Shown here: positions 9,114 through 17,482 of the stretch, piece by piece
How the letters are laid out: every line of letters begins with the position of its first letter
Position numbering within the stretch: position 1 is the stretch's first letter
From: Winogradskyella sediminis
GTDB lineage: Bacteria; Bacteroidota; Bacteroidia; Flavobacteriales; Flavobacteriaceae
DNA: 64,000 bases
NCBI RefSeq assembly: GCF_003387355.1
Contig: NZ_QUNH01000003.1
Coordinates: forward strand, 292,337-356,336
Direction of reading: 5' to 3'
Translations under genes and position numbers: made by a program
Notes under the pieces: generated by a model
Database searches by the model: none
What the model saw: the letters and a program-made list of their open reading frames with translations, nothing else
Told to the model about the DNA's origin: nothing

Positions 9114-10514
9114 TTATTTGTCCTTAGCAATCATAATAGATTTGGTATTCACAAATTCCTTCATACCAAAACCTCCGTGTTCTCTACCAAAACCAGAATC
9201 TTTAACTCCTCCAAAAGGCATATTCGGTTCTGCTAAACCAAATTTATTTATATATACCATACCAGTATCAAAATGCTTTTCGGCAAGTGTTGTAGCTCGC
9301 TGAATATCTTTAGAGAAAATACCTCCACCAAGACCAAATCGGCTGTCGTTTGCGATGTTTATGGCATCATTTTCATCTTTTGCTTTAATCAGTGCTGCGA
9401 CAGGTCCAAAGAGTTCATCATCGTAAGCTGGTTGGCCTTTGCTAACAGATTCTAGCACTGTAGCAGGATAAAAGTAGCCATCACCTTTGGGTATACTTCC
9501 TCCACACAGTATTTTTGCTCCATTCTCTACACTTTTCTCAACTTGTTCATGAAGTGTTTCTCGTAAATCTTTTCGCGCCATAGGTCCTAATTTGGTAGAT
9601 TTATCTGTAGGATCTCCTAATTTTAAAGCTTTCATAGCTTCAACGAATCCTTCTTTAAATTCATCATACACCGCATCTACCACGATAAAACGTTTGGCTG
9701 CAATACAAGTTTCTCCATTATTATAAATACGTCCCATAACGCAAGTTTTTACAGCGTGTTCGATATCTGCATCTTCAAGAACTATATAAGCATCGTTACT
9801 CCCTAACTCTAGTACGGACTTTTTTAAGGCTTTACCAGCTTTAGCGCCTATGGCTTCTCCTGCAACAGGACTACCCGTTAAGGTTACGCCTCTAATCAAT
9901 TTATGCTTAATAAGTTCGTCTGATTGATCGTGATTAATAACCAAGACACTAAAGAGGCCTTCTGGCAAACCTGCAGCTTTGTAAATGGATTCTAATAACT
10001 TTGCTGTACCAGTAACATTAGAAGCGTGTTTCAATAGTACACTATTTCCGGCCATAAGGTTAACTATACTGTATCGTATCACTTGGTAAGTTGGATAATT
10101 CCATGGTTGAATACCATAGATTACACCCATTGGAGCATAGGTTATTATACCTTTTCCGCCATCTTGTAATTCGCGTTCTTCATTTTTTAGAACTTCGGCT
10201 GCTTGCGCTGCAGAATAATCACAGATTCCTGAGCATAAATCAATTTCTTGATGACTTTGTTTCAGTAATTTACCCATTTCATCAGTCATTAATTCAGCTA
10301 ACTCTGTTTTATAATTTTGAAGTTCTTTTCCTATTGATTTAATAATTTCACCACGCTCTTCAAAAGATTTCATTTTCCATTGTAAGAAGGCTTCATGCGA
10401 TTTTTTAACGGTAGATTCTACTTGGTCATCCGTCATATATTCATAAGAGGATAGGGTTTTACCGTTAGCAGGATTTATAGTTTTAAATGTCTTTTGTTTT
10501 GTTGTCGTTTCCAT
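9114..10514 (-). CDS. NAD(P)-dependent aldehyde dehydrogenase, succinate-semialdehyde dehydrogenase type
   Basis: A 466-residue aldehyde dehydrogenase. The oxyanion-hole Asn is in PWNYP (N139), the general base Glu is E236 (LELGSND) and the nucleophile Cys is C270 (NNGETC). It oxidises aldehydes to acids with NAD(P)+. The length and GETCIAAKRF motif fit the succinate-semialdehyde dehydrogenase branch, although no GABA transaminase is nearby and the true substrate is unproven. It is the second gene of a two-gene operon with the SDR 23 bp upstream. The pair could work in series on an alcohol/aldehyde. Confidence 0.92.
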   Translation of the reverse strand: METTTKQKTFKTINPANGKTLSSYEYMTDDQVESTVKKSHEAFLQWKMKSFEERGEIIKSIGKELQNYKTELAELMTDEMGKLLKQSHQEIDLCSGICDYSAAQAAEVLKNEERELQDGGKGIITYAPMGVIYGIQPWNYPTYQVIRYSIVNLMAGNSVLLKHASNVTGTAKLLESIYKAAGLPEGLFSVLVINHDQSDELIKHKLIRGVTLTGSPVAGEAIGAKAGKALKKSVLELGSNDAYIVLEDADIEHAVKTCVMGRIYNNGETCIAAKRFIVVDAVYDEFKEGFVEAMKALKLGDPTDKSTKLGPMARKDLRETLHEQVEKSVENGAKILCGGSIPKGDGYFYPATVLESVSKGQPAYDDELFGPVAALIKAKDENDAINIANDSRFGLGGGIFSKDIQRATTLAEKHFDTGMVYINKFGLAEPNMPFGGVKDSGFGREHGGFGMKEFVNTKSIMIAKDK

Positions 10515-10537
10515 AGTTTCTTTTTTCTGTTCTTTTT

Positions 10538-11278
10538 CTATTTCTGTTCGCTAGGCACTAAATAAATATCATTGATATTTACGCGGTTGGGTTGTAATAA
10601 GGCGTAATGAATGGCGTTGGCAATATCTTCGGCCTCTAATGTGGTCATGTTCTGCATGTCTTGTATATTTTCCTTGATGTCTTCATCCGTAATGGTATCG
10701 GTAAGTTCTGTAGCTACAGCACCAGGCTCTATAGACGTTACATTAATGCCATACTTTGGCGCCAGTTCTTGCCTTAGACCTTCCGAAAACATTTTTACTG
10801 CCGATTTAGTGGCACAATACACGGCACCACCAGGAAAATAACGGTGTGCAGCCATGGATGAAATGTTAATGATATGTCCTCCGTTATTCGTTTTCATTTT
10901 AGGAAGCACGGCAGCAACACCATTAAGGACACCTTTAATGTTGACATCCACCATTTGTTCCCATTCGTCAGTTTTTAACTTTTCTACAAAGGATAAGGGC
11001 ATGAGTCCGGCGTTGTTAATAAGCCCATCAATTTTGCCATAAGCTTTAACAGTTGCATCTACAACCTGATCAAAATTATCCTTTTTAATAACGTCTCCAG
11101 AGACCACAAGTGCCGTACCTCCGTCGTTTTCAATGGTGTCTTTTAAGGCTTTAAGTTTATCTTCTCGTCTTGCCATTAAAACCACCTTTGCTCCATCTTT
11201 AGCGAGTTTCTTGGCTGTAGCTTCTCCAATACCACTTGATGCTCCGGTAATTATGACAACTTTGTCTGTTAAATTCAT
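10538..11278 (-). CDS. Classical SDR family oxidoreductase
   Basis: A 246-residue classical short-chain dehydrogenase: TGASSGIG (11-18) binds the cofactor, NNAG is at 88-91, and the active site is S140/S141 with Y154-x-x-x-K158 (YCATK). R37/R38 after the second beta strand suggests NADPH. The sequence resembles the YdfG-like group, which reduces hydroxy-acid semialdehydes and carbonyls. It is the first gene of the operon with the aldehyde dehydrogenase. Confidence 0.93.
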   Translation of the reverse strand: MNLTDKVVIITGASSGIGEATAKKLAKDGAKVVLMARREDKLKALKDTIENDGGTALVVSGDVIKKDNFDQVVDATVKAYGKIDGLINNAGLMPLSFVEKLKTDEWEQMVDVNIKGVLNGVAAVLPKMKTNNGGHIINISSMAAHRYFPGGAVYCATKSAVKMFSEGLRQELAPKYGINVTSIEPGAVATELTDTITDEDIKENIQDMQNMTTLEAEDIANAIHYALLQPNRVNINDIYLVPSEQK

Positions 11279-11405
11279 ATTGCTATCGTTTTTGTAATTA
11301 GTAATTCCCGTCTAAATTGCGATGATTTACACGATTTGCTTAACGGTAATAAGACAATTATTGACCTAAAACAAATAGGGTAGAAGAGAGCTCTAAAATT
11401 GCTTA

Positions 11406-11413
11406 TAAATTTG
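11406..11413 (+). promoter_or_regulatory. Possible -7 element for the peroxiredoxin-like gene
   Basis: TAAATTTG matches TAnnTTTG about 110 nt before the chosen start. I see no clear -33 TTTG upstream at the right distance. Confidence 0.35.
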
Positions 11414-11525
11414 CAATACCATTAATATTATTAGCAATAGTGACAATGGGTACTTGTGGTTCTTTATACTTTTAATGCATTGGACCGACTTAAAAATTAA
11501 GTTGCAGAATTTAAAAAAGAACAAC

Positions 11526-12032
11526 ATGATAAAACCAAGACAACAGACACCAGATTTAACAGTTAATTTAGTGAACGGAACCGAATGGACGCTCAGTAAA
11601 CAGCAACCTGAGAATTTTACTTTAGTTATAGTGTATAGAGGATTACATTGTCCGGTGTGTAAAAAATATTTAGAAAAATTACAACCAAAGTTATCTGAGT
11701 TTAAAGACTTGGGTGTTAATGTGGTAGCGGTAAGTAGTGATACCAAAGCTACAGCAGAACAAACCTATAAAGAATGGGATATTGATGATGTGCCATTGGG
11801 TTATGAATTTTCAATTGAAGAGGCGCGTGAATGGGGACTATTTATTTCAAAAGGTATTAAGGACGAACCAGATACGTTTATAGAACCTGGTTTATTTGTG
11901 ATTAAACCAAATCAAGAATTGTATTGTGCTTCGCTACAAACCATGCCTTTTGCACGACCAGAATTAGATGACATCATTAAAGCTATAAAATTTGTGTTAG
12001 ATAAAGATTATCCGGCTAGGGGTGAAGCATAA
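11526..12032 (+). CDS. Peroxiredoxin-like (AhpC/TSA, thioredoxin-fold) protein
   Basis: A 168-residue protein from the ATG at 11526. The frame extends upstream to a GTG at 11454, but those residues are not conserved-looking. The thioredoxin-fold active site is in YRGLHCPVCKKY (C42 and C45), unlike the single peroxidatic Cys of typical AhpC. It fits the peroxiredoxin-like family thought to reduce peroxides or disulfides in the cytoplasm. The YihY-type membrane protein begins 20 bp downstream, so they are probably co-transcribed. Confidence 0.88.
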   Translation: MIKPRQQTPDLTVNLVNGTEWTLSKQQPENFTLVIVYRGLHCPVCKKYLEKLQPKLSEFKDLGVNVVAVSSDTKATAEQTYKEWDIDDVPLGYEFSIEEAREWGLFISKGIKDEPDTFIEPGLFVIKPNQELYCASLQTMPFARPELDDIIKAIKFVLDKDYPARGEA

Positions 12033-12052
12033 CAAATTAATTATAAGGTTAT

Positions 12053-12928
12053 ATGAGTACGACTCAAAAATTTAAAATTCAGCATTTACCACGATTATTA
12101 CTCGATACAGGTAAAGCATGGTTTGAAGGAGAACCTTTTCAGCGTAGTGCCATTGTGGCTTATTACGCTGTATTGTCTTTGCCAGCATTAGTAATTATTA
12201 TTTTAAAAATAGTAGGAAGTGTTTGGGGAGAAGATATTGTGCGCGGAGAACTGTTAAATGAGATTTCTAGTGCCATAGGTTCAGATGCTGCCGATGCTAT
12301 AAGAACCATGATAGAAAACCAAAGCGGCGAAAAGACTTCTGTATTTGCGACCATTATTGGTATCGGAACCTTATTATATGGGTCTACAGGTGTCTTTTTT
12401 CAATTGCAATCTGCTTTAGATAAAATATGGGAACAAGAACCCTCGTATCAAAATGATGTGGTCGCTACGGTGATGAGTCGTGTAAAAAGTTTTGGATTTA
12501 TACTAATTCTAGGCTTTTTAATGCTTATTAGCTTTATCATGACCTCTTTACTGAGTACTTTTAGTAAACAGCTGAATACGTTTTTGCCTGAAAATATGTT
12601 CGATTATTTATTTGTGGTCGACTTTTTAGTCTCAGTAGCCTTTATTTATGTCCTCTTTGCTACGATGTTTAAATACTTGCCTTCCTCAAAGATTTCGTGG
12701 AAATCAGTACGTGTAGGAGCAGGTTTAACCACCTTGTTATTTTTAATCGGTAAATACCTATTGGCCTTATATTTTAATAAAATGGAACCAGGATCTACTT
12801 ATGGAGCAGCAGGTTCTATTATTTTAATTATGCTTTGGGTATCTTACTCTAGTCTTATTTTACTGTATGGTGCGTATTTTACAAAGCAATATGCCGATAA
12901 GTATATTAAAAACGATTATATCTCTTAA
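12053..12928 (+). CDS. YihY/BrkB-family inner-membrane protein
   Basis: A 291-residue protein with about six hydrophobic segments and the family's conserved features: the early RSAIVAYYAVLSLPAL segment, a GVFFQLQSALDKIWE stretch, and a GSTYGAAGSIILIMLWVSYSS region near the end. The family was once called ribonuclease BN in error and has no proven function; it is an integral membrane protein, possibly a transporter. It lies in an operon with the peroxiredoxin-like gene and ends at a strong bidirectional terminator. Confidence 0.93.
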   Translation: MSTTQKFKIQHLPRLLLDTGKAWFEGEPFQRSAIVAYYAVLSLPALVIIILKIVGSVWGEDIVRGELLNEISSAIGSDAADAIRTMIENQSGEKTSVFATIIGIGTLLYGSTGVFFQLQSALDKIWEQEPSYQNDVVATVMSRVKSFGFILILGFLMLISFIMTSLLSTFSKQLNTFLPENMFDYLFVVDFLVSVAFIYVLFATMFKYLPSSKISWKSVRVGAGLTTLLFLIGKYLLALYFNKMEPGSTYGAAGSIILIMLWVSYSSLILLYGAYFTKQYADKYIKNDYIS

Positions 12929-12961
12929 GGCTATATAGCGATCACTTAATACTATAGCATT

Positions 12962-12997
12962 GAAAAGCCTGTAAACGATAATGTTTACAGGCTTTTC
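12962..12997. terminator. Bidirectional terminator
   Basis: GAAAAGCCTGTAAAC (12962-12976) pairs perfectly with 12983-12997 around a 6-nt loop. It lies between the convergent YihY gene and the ArsC-like/HPF operon, with A and T runs on both sides. Confidence 0.9.
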
Positions 12998-13045
12998 TGC
13001 TATCAACCAATCAATATAATAATCTGGAAGTCCCAAATCACTATG

Positions 13046-13432
13046 TCAATATTTTTTAATATTTTCCGAATCTGCATCAATAAATTCTAAGACTTTAGAA
13101 GGGTTTTCTACCAACTTGGCTTTAGTTTTGGTAAATACTATTGCACCTTTTAAAGCTGCAGGATTTTGCCTTAAAATGGTAATACAATCTGAATCGTCAA
13201 AATGTTCAATATCTTTATCAATGGCTTTATCGTCAATGATATTGCACAATCTTGTATTGAGACGTTCGGCAAGTTCGGCCCATTGTGTCCCTGTGAGTTG
13301 CACGTTTGCAATATCTAAACTATGCACGCTTTTTTCAGATGCCTTAATATAGGCTAAAGTCTGTACATCTCTATTATCTTCACTGTTATAGATGCATGTA
13401 ATTTGTCTGTTGTGATCACTAAATACTCCCAT
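13046..13432 (-). CDS. ArsC/Spx-like thioredoxin-fold protein without the redox cysteine (tentative)
   Basis: A 128-residue protein. The second half (ILRQNPAALKGAIVF, then NPSKVLEFI) resembles the C-terminal part of ArsC/YffB proteins, where a substrate-binding loop and the last helix lie. The N-terminal CxxC or catalytic Cys of that family is absent: the equivalent strand reads ITCIYNSED. It is therefore unlikely to be an arsenate reductase. The HPF gene ends 2 bp upstream, so the two share a transcript. The assignment is from pattern similarity only. Confidence 0.7.
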   Translation of the reverse strand: MGVFSDHNRQITCIYNSEDNRDVQTLAYIKASEKSVHSLDIANVQLTGTQWAELAERLNTRLCNIIDDKAIDKDIEHFDDSDCITILRQNPAALKGAIVFTKTKAKLVENPSKVLEFIDADSENIKKY

Positions 13433-13434
13433 AA

Positions 13435-13746
13435 TTAATAGGTTTTCATCATTTCTTTACGCTTCTTTAACTGTGAGGTTAAATCACTTACGGTCTCTGT
13501 TACCGCATCTTGAAAATTGTAACTCGATGATTCTGCGAACAGGCGAGGCCCAGGAGCGCTTAAACGTATGCCACAAACTTTTCCGGTGTTGTCTGAGCTT
13601 GTGTTTTCTACTTTAAAGAAGACATCTGCACGGATCACAAAATCGAATTTTGTAAAAATAGGATCTAGTTTTTCTCTTGTAAATGTCTCTAAGGCTTCGC
13701 TAGCTGAGACATCGTGATATTCAAAAATAATATTTGTATCGTTCAT
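13435..13746 (-). CDS. raiA: Ribosome hibernation-promoting factor, HPF/YfiA (RaiA) family, short form
   Basis: A 103-residue protein, the length of short HPF/YfiA, with the family's pattern: an early 'FEYHDVSASEAL' strand-helix, a FDFVIRADVFFKVE strand region and a helix ending in basic residues (QLKKRKEMM). These factors bind the 30S decoding region in stationary phase and inactivate ribosomes. The short form lacks the dimerisation tail that makes 100S ribosomes. It is the first gene of a two-gene operon with the ArsC-like protein. Confidence 0.9.
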   Translation of the reverse strand: MNDTNIIFEYHDVSASEALETFTREKLDPIFTKFDFVIRADVFFKVENTSSDNTGKVCGIRLSAPGPRLFAESSSYNFQDAVTETVSDLTSQLKKRKEMMKTY

Positions 13747-13909
13747 GGTATTTATGTTTTAAGGTTGTGTTATCAAATTTAGATAGAATACTAAGGATCA
13801 GTTGACTCGTATCGGAATGATTTTAACTATATTAGTGGCATGTGTGGTTGGTAATGCTGTTCTGGAGTCGCATTACAGTGTCCTTTAACTTTAATTGTAT
13901 TTACATACC

Positions 13910-14656
13910 ATGAAACTCTTTAATACGCTAAGATTACGAATGATAGAAGGGAAGTGCGTCAAAAAATATGTGCTCTATGCTATAGGTGAAATTATCCTCG
14001 TTGTTATCGGCATCTTAATCGCCGTCGCAATTAATAAACATACCGAAGCAGGTAAATCTGCAGATTACACCTATAAAATGGCTTTGCAAGTGAAGCAAAA
14101 GATAGAAGCCGATATCGCACTTTTAAAAGCGACAAGAGATGGCATCTCTGAAGATTTAAAAATCTATAATCTATATCTGAAAGCAAACAAAACGGATAGT
14201 GAACGTTTACAAGTGGTGACGCAAGCGCCGTTCTTAGTGACTGTAAGTGTACAATTTGCACCTATAAATCCTATTTTATCCACAGCCTTTGATAATACAA
14301 GCATCAATAGTTCGTCACTAACTGATAAATTATTGGAAATACAACAAGATTATAAATCCATAGACCGTACACTAAAACCTATGGAAGACATTATTACAGA
14401 AGAGCTTGTTGCTAACTTAAGACATATTAAAGATAACTTTAATTGGTATGAAAAATTAGTGAGCTTTAATGGCAAATTTACAGTAGATGAATATCGATAC
14501 TTTGGTTCGGATGATTATAGAAACCGCGTTGTGCACATGAAGTTTTTATATCTCGAAGGCTATGACGATTTGTTAGAAGCGTTTCACGAATTACTCATTA
14601 ATAGGTTAACAGAATTAAACGCTTTGTTAAAACATGATCATAAAGGATCATTATGA
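13910..14656 (+). CDS. DUF6090 family membrane-anchored protein
   Basis: A 248-residue protein from the ATG at 13910 (the frame continues upstream only to a TTG). Residues ~20-37 form one membrane segment within the family hallmark YAIGEIILVVIGILIAVAIN. The rest is soluble, helical and rich in charged residues, probably periplasmic. DUF6090 proteins are common in Flavobacteriia, have no known function and often occur singly, as here. Confidence 0.88.
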   Translation: MKLFNTLRLRMIEGKCVKKYVLYAIGEIILVVIGILIAVAINKHTEAGKSADYTYKMALQVKQKIEADIALLKATRDGISEDLKIYNLYLKANKTDSERLQVVTQAPFLVTVSVQFAPINPILSTAFDNTSINSSSLTDKLLEIQQDYKSIDRTLKPMEDIITEELVANLRHIKDNFNWYEKLVSFNGKFTVDEYRYFGSDDYRNRVVHMKFLYLEGYDDLLEAFHELLINRLTELNALLKHDHKGSL

Positions 14657-15070
14657 TCTTCTTAATGTTATGAGGTTTTGTTAATAGGCAAGGTTTATTA
14701 GACTATTCTATTTTACATAATATAAATTATAGGACATTCTGTAATATAGCATATTTTAAGATTATAGGTACTATTTGTTGTTTGTACCGTTTTATAGGTA
14801 TGCACGCGATTTATACCACAGCTATACATTACATTCTAGATTTGCTAAAATCACGAGCCTTTTATATTTGCGCTATTCTGTACCTTGGGCTTAATATTTT
14901 GAAATACCCGAATTATGAGCCTGCGAAATCTGGTGATCGTTTTTGTATTTAATTTTAGCCTTAGCATTTACACGACTTAATACTAGTATTTACCCGAATG
15001 ATATACGGCTTAGATACGGCTTAGACCCGAAGTAAACACGGGTGAACCTATAATTTAATATTGTAAAAAC
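14657..15070. other. Intergenic region with candidate small RNA or micro-ORF
   Basis: There is no conventional gene. Behind the orphan promoter lies an ATG-initiated 21-codon ORF at 14915-14980 with a hydrophobic, signal-like core (LVIVFVFNFSLSIY). After it comes a tandem TACGGCTTAGA (two copies near 15003-15025) and a small hairpin, ACCCG pairing with CGGGT (about 15026-15045). The content could be a small RNA; expression is unknown. Confidence 0.35.
14841..14870 (+). promoter_or_regulatory. Consensus promoter without an obvious gene
   Basis: TTTG (14841-14844), 18 nt, then TATATTTG (14863-14870): the best match to the Bacteroidota consensus in a non-genic stretch of the window. It would start a transcript running into a 21-codon ORF and a short repeat cluster, ending before the convergent gene at 15071. 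Confidence 0.6.
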
Positions 15071-15865
15071 TTATAGTACGGCTATACAAGCCATGGCTTT
15101 TGGTGATTGGTATGTTACGTAATTTCCGTCGTCGATTTTTAGATATGTTATGCCTAACCAAACTGTGATGGCTATGGTATTTGGAAGTTCTACTGTGGTT
15201 GGCATATGTAACGGCATGTGTATATGCGTATGTTCTATTTTACATAATAATGGTTGGGTTTGATTGGTGATGCTTAATGTGTGTAATTCTGAATGTGTTG
15301 GTTGATACGCGTTTTCGTTGGATTCCCATTGTAAGTTTGAGACCAGACTTAAGGCTGCTGTGAGTTGAAAATGTGTTGCGTTTATAGGCTTTTGGTTGTG
15401 ATGGTTGCTATTCGATTTAGGGATATTTATGTCTATCTTATGCCGTGTATTATTAATATTAATCTGTGGTTTTGCGGTATAGATTTGCTCCAATGGTAAC
15501 TCTTTTTTGAGCTGAAAGCCTATTAAAGCTGTGGGATGATTATGCAGGTTGGCTTCTCTTTGTCCTACCAGACCACTACCCTTTTGAATGATTTTACGAC
15601 AACAGCCTGTTAAACGGCCTGTCATATAACTGTCTTTAAATCGTATAGCATTATCTCCTAAACCTTGTCGTAAAGCTTTGGAGAGTTTTGAAGCGGCTGC
15701 AAACTCTTGATTATTAGACTTTACGTTACTAAAGGCTGGATCTGTATTAATACGCTCTCTTGATGGTCCAACGGCTTTGCGTACAATGTATTGACCATTG
15801 AGTTGGTAATAGCATTTGCCTTGTAATGTGCCTTTGAGTTTAAAAAGTCCGTTTTGCTTAGGCAT
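15071..15865 (-). CDS. Flavobacterial orphan-family hypothetical protein
   Basis: A 264-residue protein. The N-terminal ~110 residues fit a family I know only as a conserved Flavobacteriia hypothetical: it starts as lysine-rich 'KxNGxFKLKGTLxGxxYY', then TDPAFxxVKxNNxEF, then an RLTxxxRKII region near 105. The C-terminal half is rich in His, Asn, Gln and Thr and appears poorly constrained. It has no signal peptide and no membrane segment. Function unknown. Neighbouring intergenic DNA is unusually G/T-rich on the plus strand. Confidence 0.72.
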   Translation of the reverse strand: MPKQNGLFKLKGTLQGKCYYQLNGQYIVRKAVGPSRERINTDPAFSNVKSNNQEFAAASKLSKALRQGLGDNAIRFKDSYMTGRLTGCCRKIIQKGSGLVGQREANLHNHPTALIGFQLKKELPLEQIYTAKPQININNTRHKIDINIPKSNSNHHNQKPINATHFQLTAALSLVSNLQWESNENAYQPTHSELHTLSITNQTQPLLCKIEHTHIHMPLHMPTTVELPNTIAITVWLGITYLKIDDGNYVTYQSPKAMACIAVL

Positions 15866-16266
15866 CTGATTTGGTGTTGGTTATGGGTTTTAAGTTAATG
15901 AATTTTTTTTAGTTGGTGGTTTTTGGTTGGTTGATGGACGTGGTTAGATTTTTAGATTTCTAGACAAGAGATTATAGACTATAGAAAAATTATAGAGTTT
16001 TGAGTTAAGATTAGATTTAGGGTTGTTGTCAAAGTTCGGTGTGTAGTGTTATGATTTTGGTGAAATGGAACAATTTAATATGGTATTGAGGTAATTTGAA
16101 TTAGCTGATTTTCTTAATTTGAACAGATGCATTGTGCATGTGAAGCCTATACTTTGCCAACTACAGTTATAACGAATTGCCCCATTGCTATGTTGTATTT
16201 TGGGGCCGTTTTTTGTATCTTATGGTATGTGATTTGTCTTTATTATTAACTTAAAAACAACGTATT
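15866..16266. other. Intergenic region, G/T-skewed, no gene seen
   Basis: Roughly 400 bp with a marked G/T skew on the plus strand (runs such as TTGGTTGG) and a short TGCA-based hairpin near 16125-16140. I find no supported ORF, consensus promoter or RNA gene. Confidence 0.5.
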
Positions 16267-16653
16267 ATGACTTATTATTTTAGTAAAACCTTAAAAGGCG
16301 ATTTTAACGACACTGTAGACCAAGTTACCGCAGCCCTTAAAACGGAACAGTTTGGTGTATTAACGGAAATTGACATTAAAGCCACCTTGAAAAAGAAACT
16401 CGATGTTAATTTTAATAATTACAAAATATTAGGAGCTTGTAATCCACCGTATGCGCACCAAGCCTTATTAGCGGAAAATAAAATTGGAACCATGCTGCCT
16501 TGTAATGTTATTGTACAGGAATTAGATTCTGGTGATATTGAAGTGGCTGCTGTGAACCCAATGGCGTCTATGCAAGCGGTGGAAAATGACGATTTAAAAG
16601 GGATTGCTGAGGAAATTACTGAGAAGCTTAAGGCTGTGATTGAGGGGCTGTAG
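16267..16653 (+). CDS. DUF302 family protein
   Basis: A 128-residue protein covering a whole DUF302 domain: 'TVDQVTAALKTEQFGVLTEIDIKATL' style start, the YKILGACNPPYAHQAL motif, and TMLPCNVIVQE with a cysteine in the LPC motif, then a C-terminal helix. Family members are small alpha/beta proteins of unknown function, sometimes fused to or next to thioredoxin-fold or metal-related proteins. No signal peptide, so cytoplasmic. It stands alone between genes of the other strand. Confidence 0.92.
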   Translation: MTYYFSKTLKGDFNDTVDQVTAALKTEQFGVLTEIDIKATLKKKLDVNFNNYKILGACNPPYAHQALLAENKIGTMLPCNVIVQELDSGDIEVAAVNPMASMQAVENDDLKGIAEEITEKLKAVIEGL

Positions 16654-16709
16654 GAATTGGGAGTATGACATGTGGTGGTTAGAACCAAGAGCCAAGAAAC
16701 TCCAGTTGT

Positions 16710-17309
16710 TTAATAATACAATCTGAAATCGAGTAATTTGCAGGCGCTGTAATGTCTTTGGTGTAATTCTTCTACTACAGCGAACATATCATCATCTTCT
16801 TTAAATAAATTAAAGAAAGCCTCATCTAGTTTTGTGCTCGCTATGCCATTATAGGCATGGCCATAGCCAGAAATCGCTTTGGCTCTGGTGATATCTAAAA
16901 AGTATTGTGCTTCTTCTTCGTCTAAATCTAGAAGTTTAGCATTTGAAAAATGTAAAATCTTTCCGTCTAACCGACCTTCAAAACGTTCTGCAATTTCTTG
17001 TAAACTATAGTAGTAGTCATTTAAACAAATGGTATTGGCTTCTCCCCTCATCACTAAATAAATGATTTCATAATCCTTAAAATAATGATCATCTAATACC
17101 AGTGCGTTTAGGCTATCTTCCAGGCCTTCAATGGTGTCGCAAGTTTTATAGATACTTGCTATGCCATAGTTTAGGGCCAATTGCGCTAAGTTGTGTTGGG
17201 CTTCGGTTACCGTGTTGTCGTCTACATCCTCTACTCCTTCTAAGCAATAAATAAAATACTCTGTGTCTGTAAGCTGTTCTTGTGGTAATTGTGGTCTTTT
17301 TTCTAGCAA
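16710..17309 (-). CDS. DUF6642-like protein (caspase/CHAT-like fold) with degenerate active-site positions
   Basis: A 199-residue acidic protein. The pattern 'YFIYCLEG', then 'YEIIYLVMRGEAN', 'LQEIAERFEGRLDGKILHFSNAKLLDL' and 'AKAISGYG' follows DUF6642 proteins, whose fold resembles caspase/CHAT proteases. In relatives I recall, the equivalent positions read HGE and HFSSC; here they read RGE and HFSNA, so both putative catalytic residues are missing. There is no ATG: the frame opens at a TAA and the first usable start is TTG at 17309. The adjacent upstream gene on the same strand is the large helicase, 173 bp away. Confidence 0.65.
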   Translation of the reverse strand: MLEKRPQLPQEQLTDTEYFIYCLEGVEDVDDNTVTEAQHNLAQLALNYGIASIYKTCDTIEGLEDSLNALVLDDHYFKDYEIIYLVMRGEANTICLNDYYYSLQEIAERFEGRLDGKILHFSNAKLLDLDEEEAQYFLDITRAKAISGYGHAYNGIASTKLDEAFFNLFKEDDDMFAVVEELHQRHYSACKLLDFRLYY

Positions 17310-17482
17310 GCTTTTAAATTTAGGCGATGTTTGTAAAGTGCGAAATTAATGGAATGGTTTTGATTTTTTTAGGGGTTTGGGGTGGAATTTATTGCACAAG
17401 CAATAACACATACGGACGTTGTAGAATATTAATAGAATAAGATGGCAACATATCTAAATAAATTAGCCTAGAAGCATAATTC

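Noticed and set aside
9055..9303. Plus-strand ORF of 82 codons opposite the aldehyde dehydrogenase
   Set aside because: It lies antisense to conserved C-terminal dehydrogenase sequence and across its terminator.
11393..11746. Minus-strand ORF of 117 codons over the peroxiredoxin-like gene
   Set aside because: It runs antisense to the conserved CPVC region and shows no family pattern.
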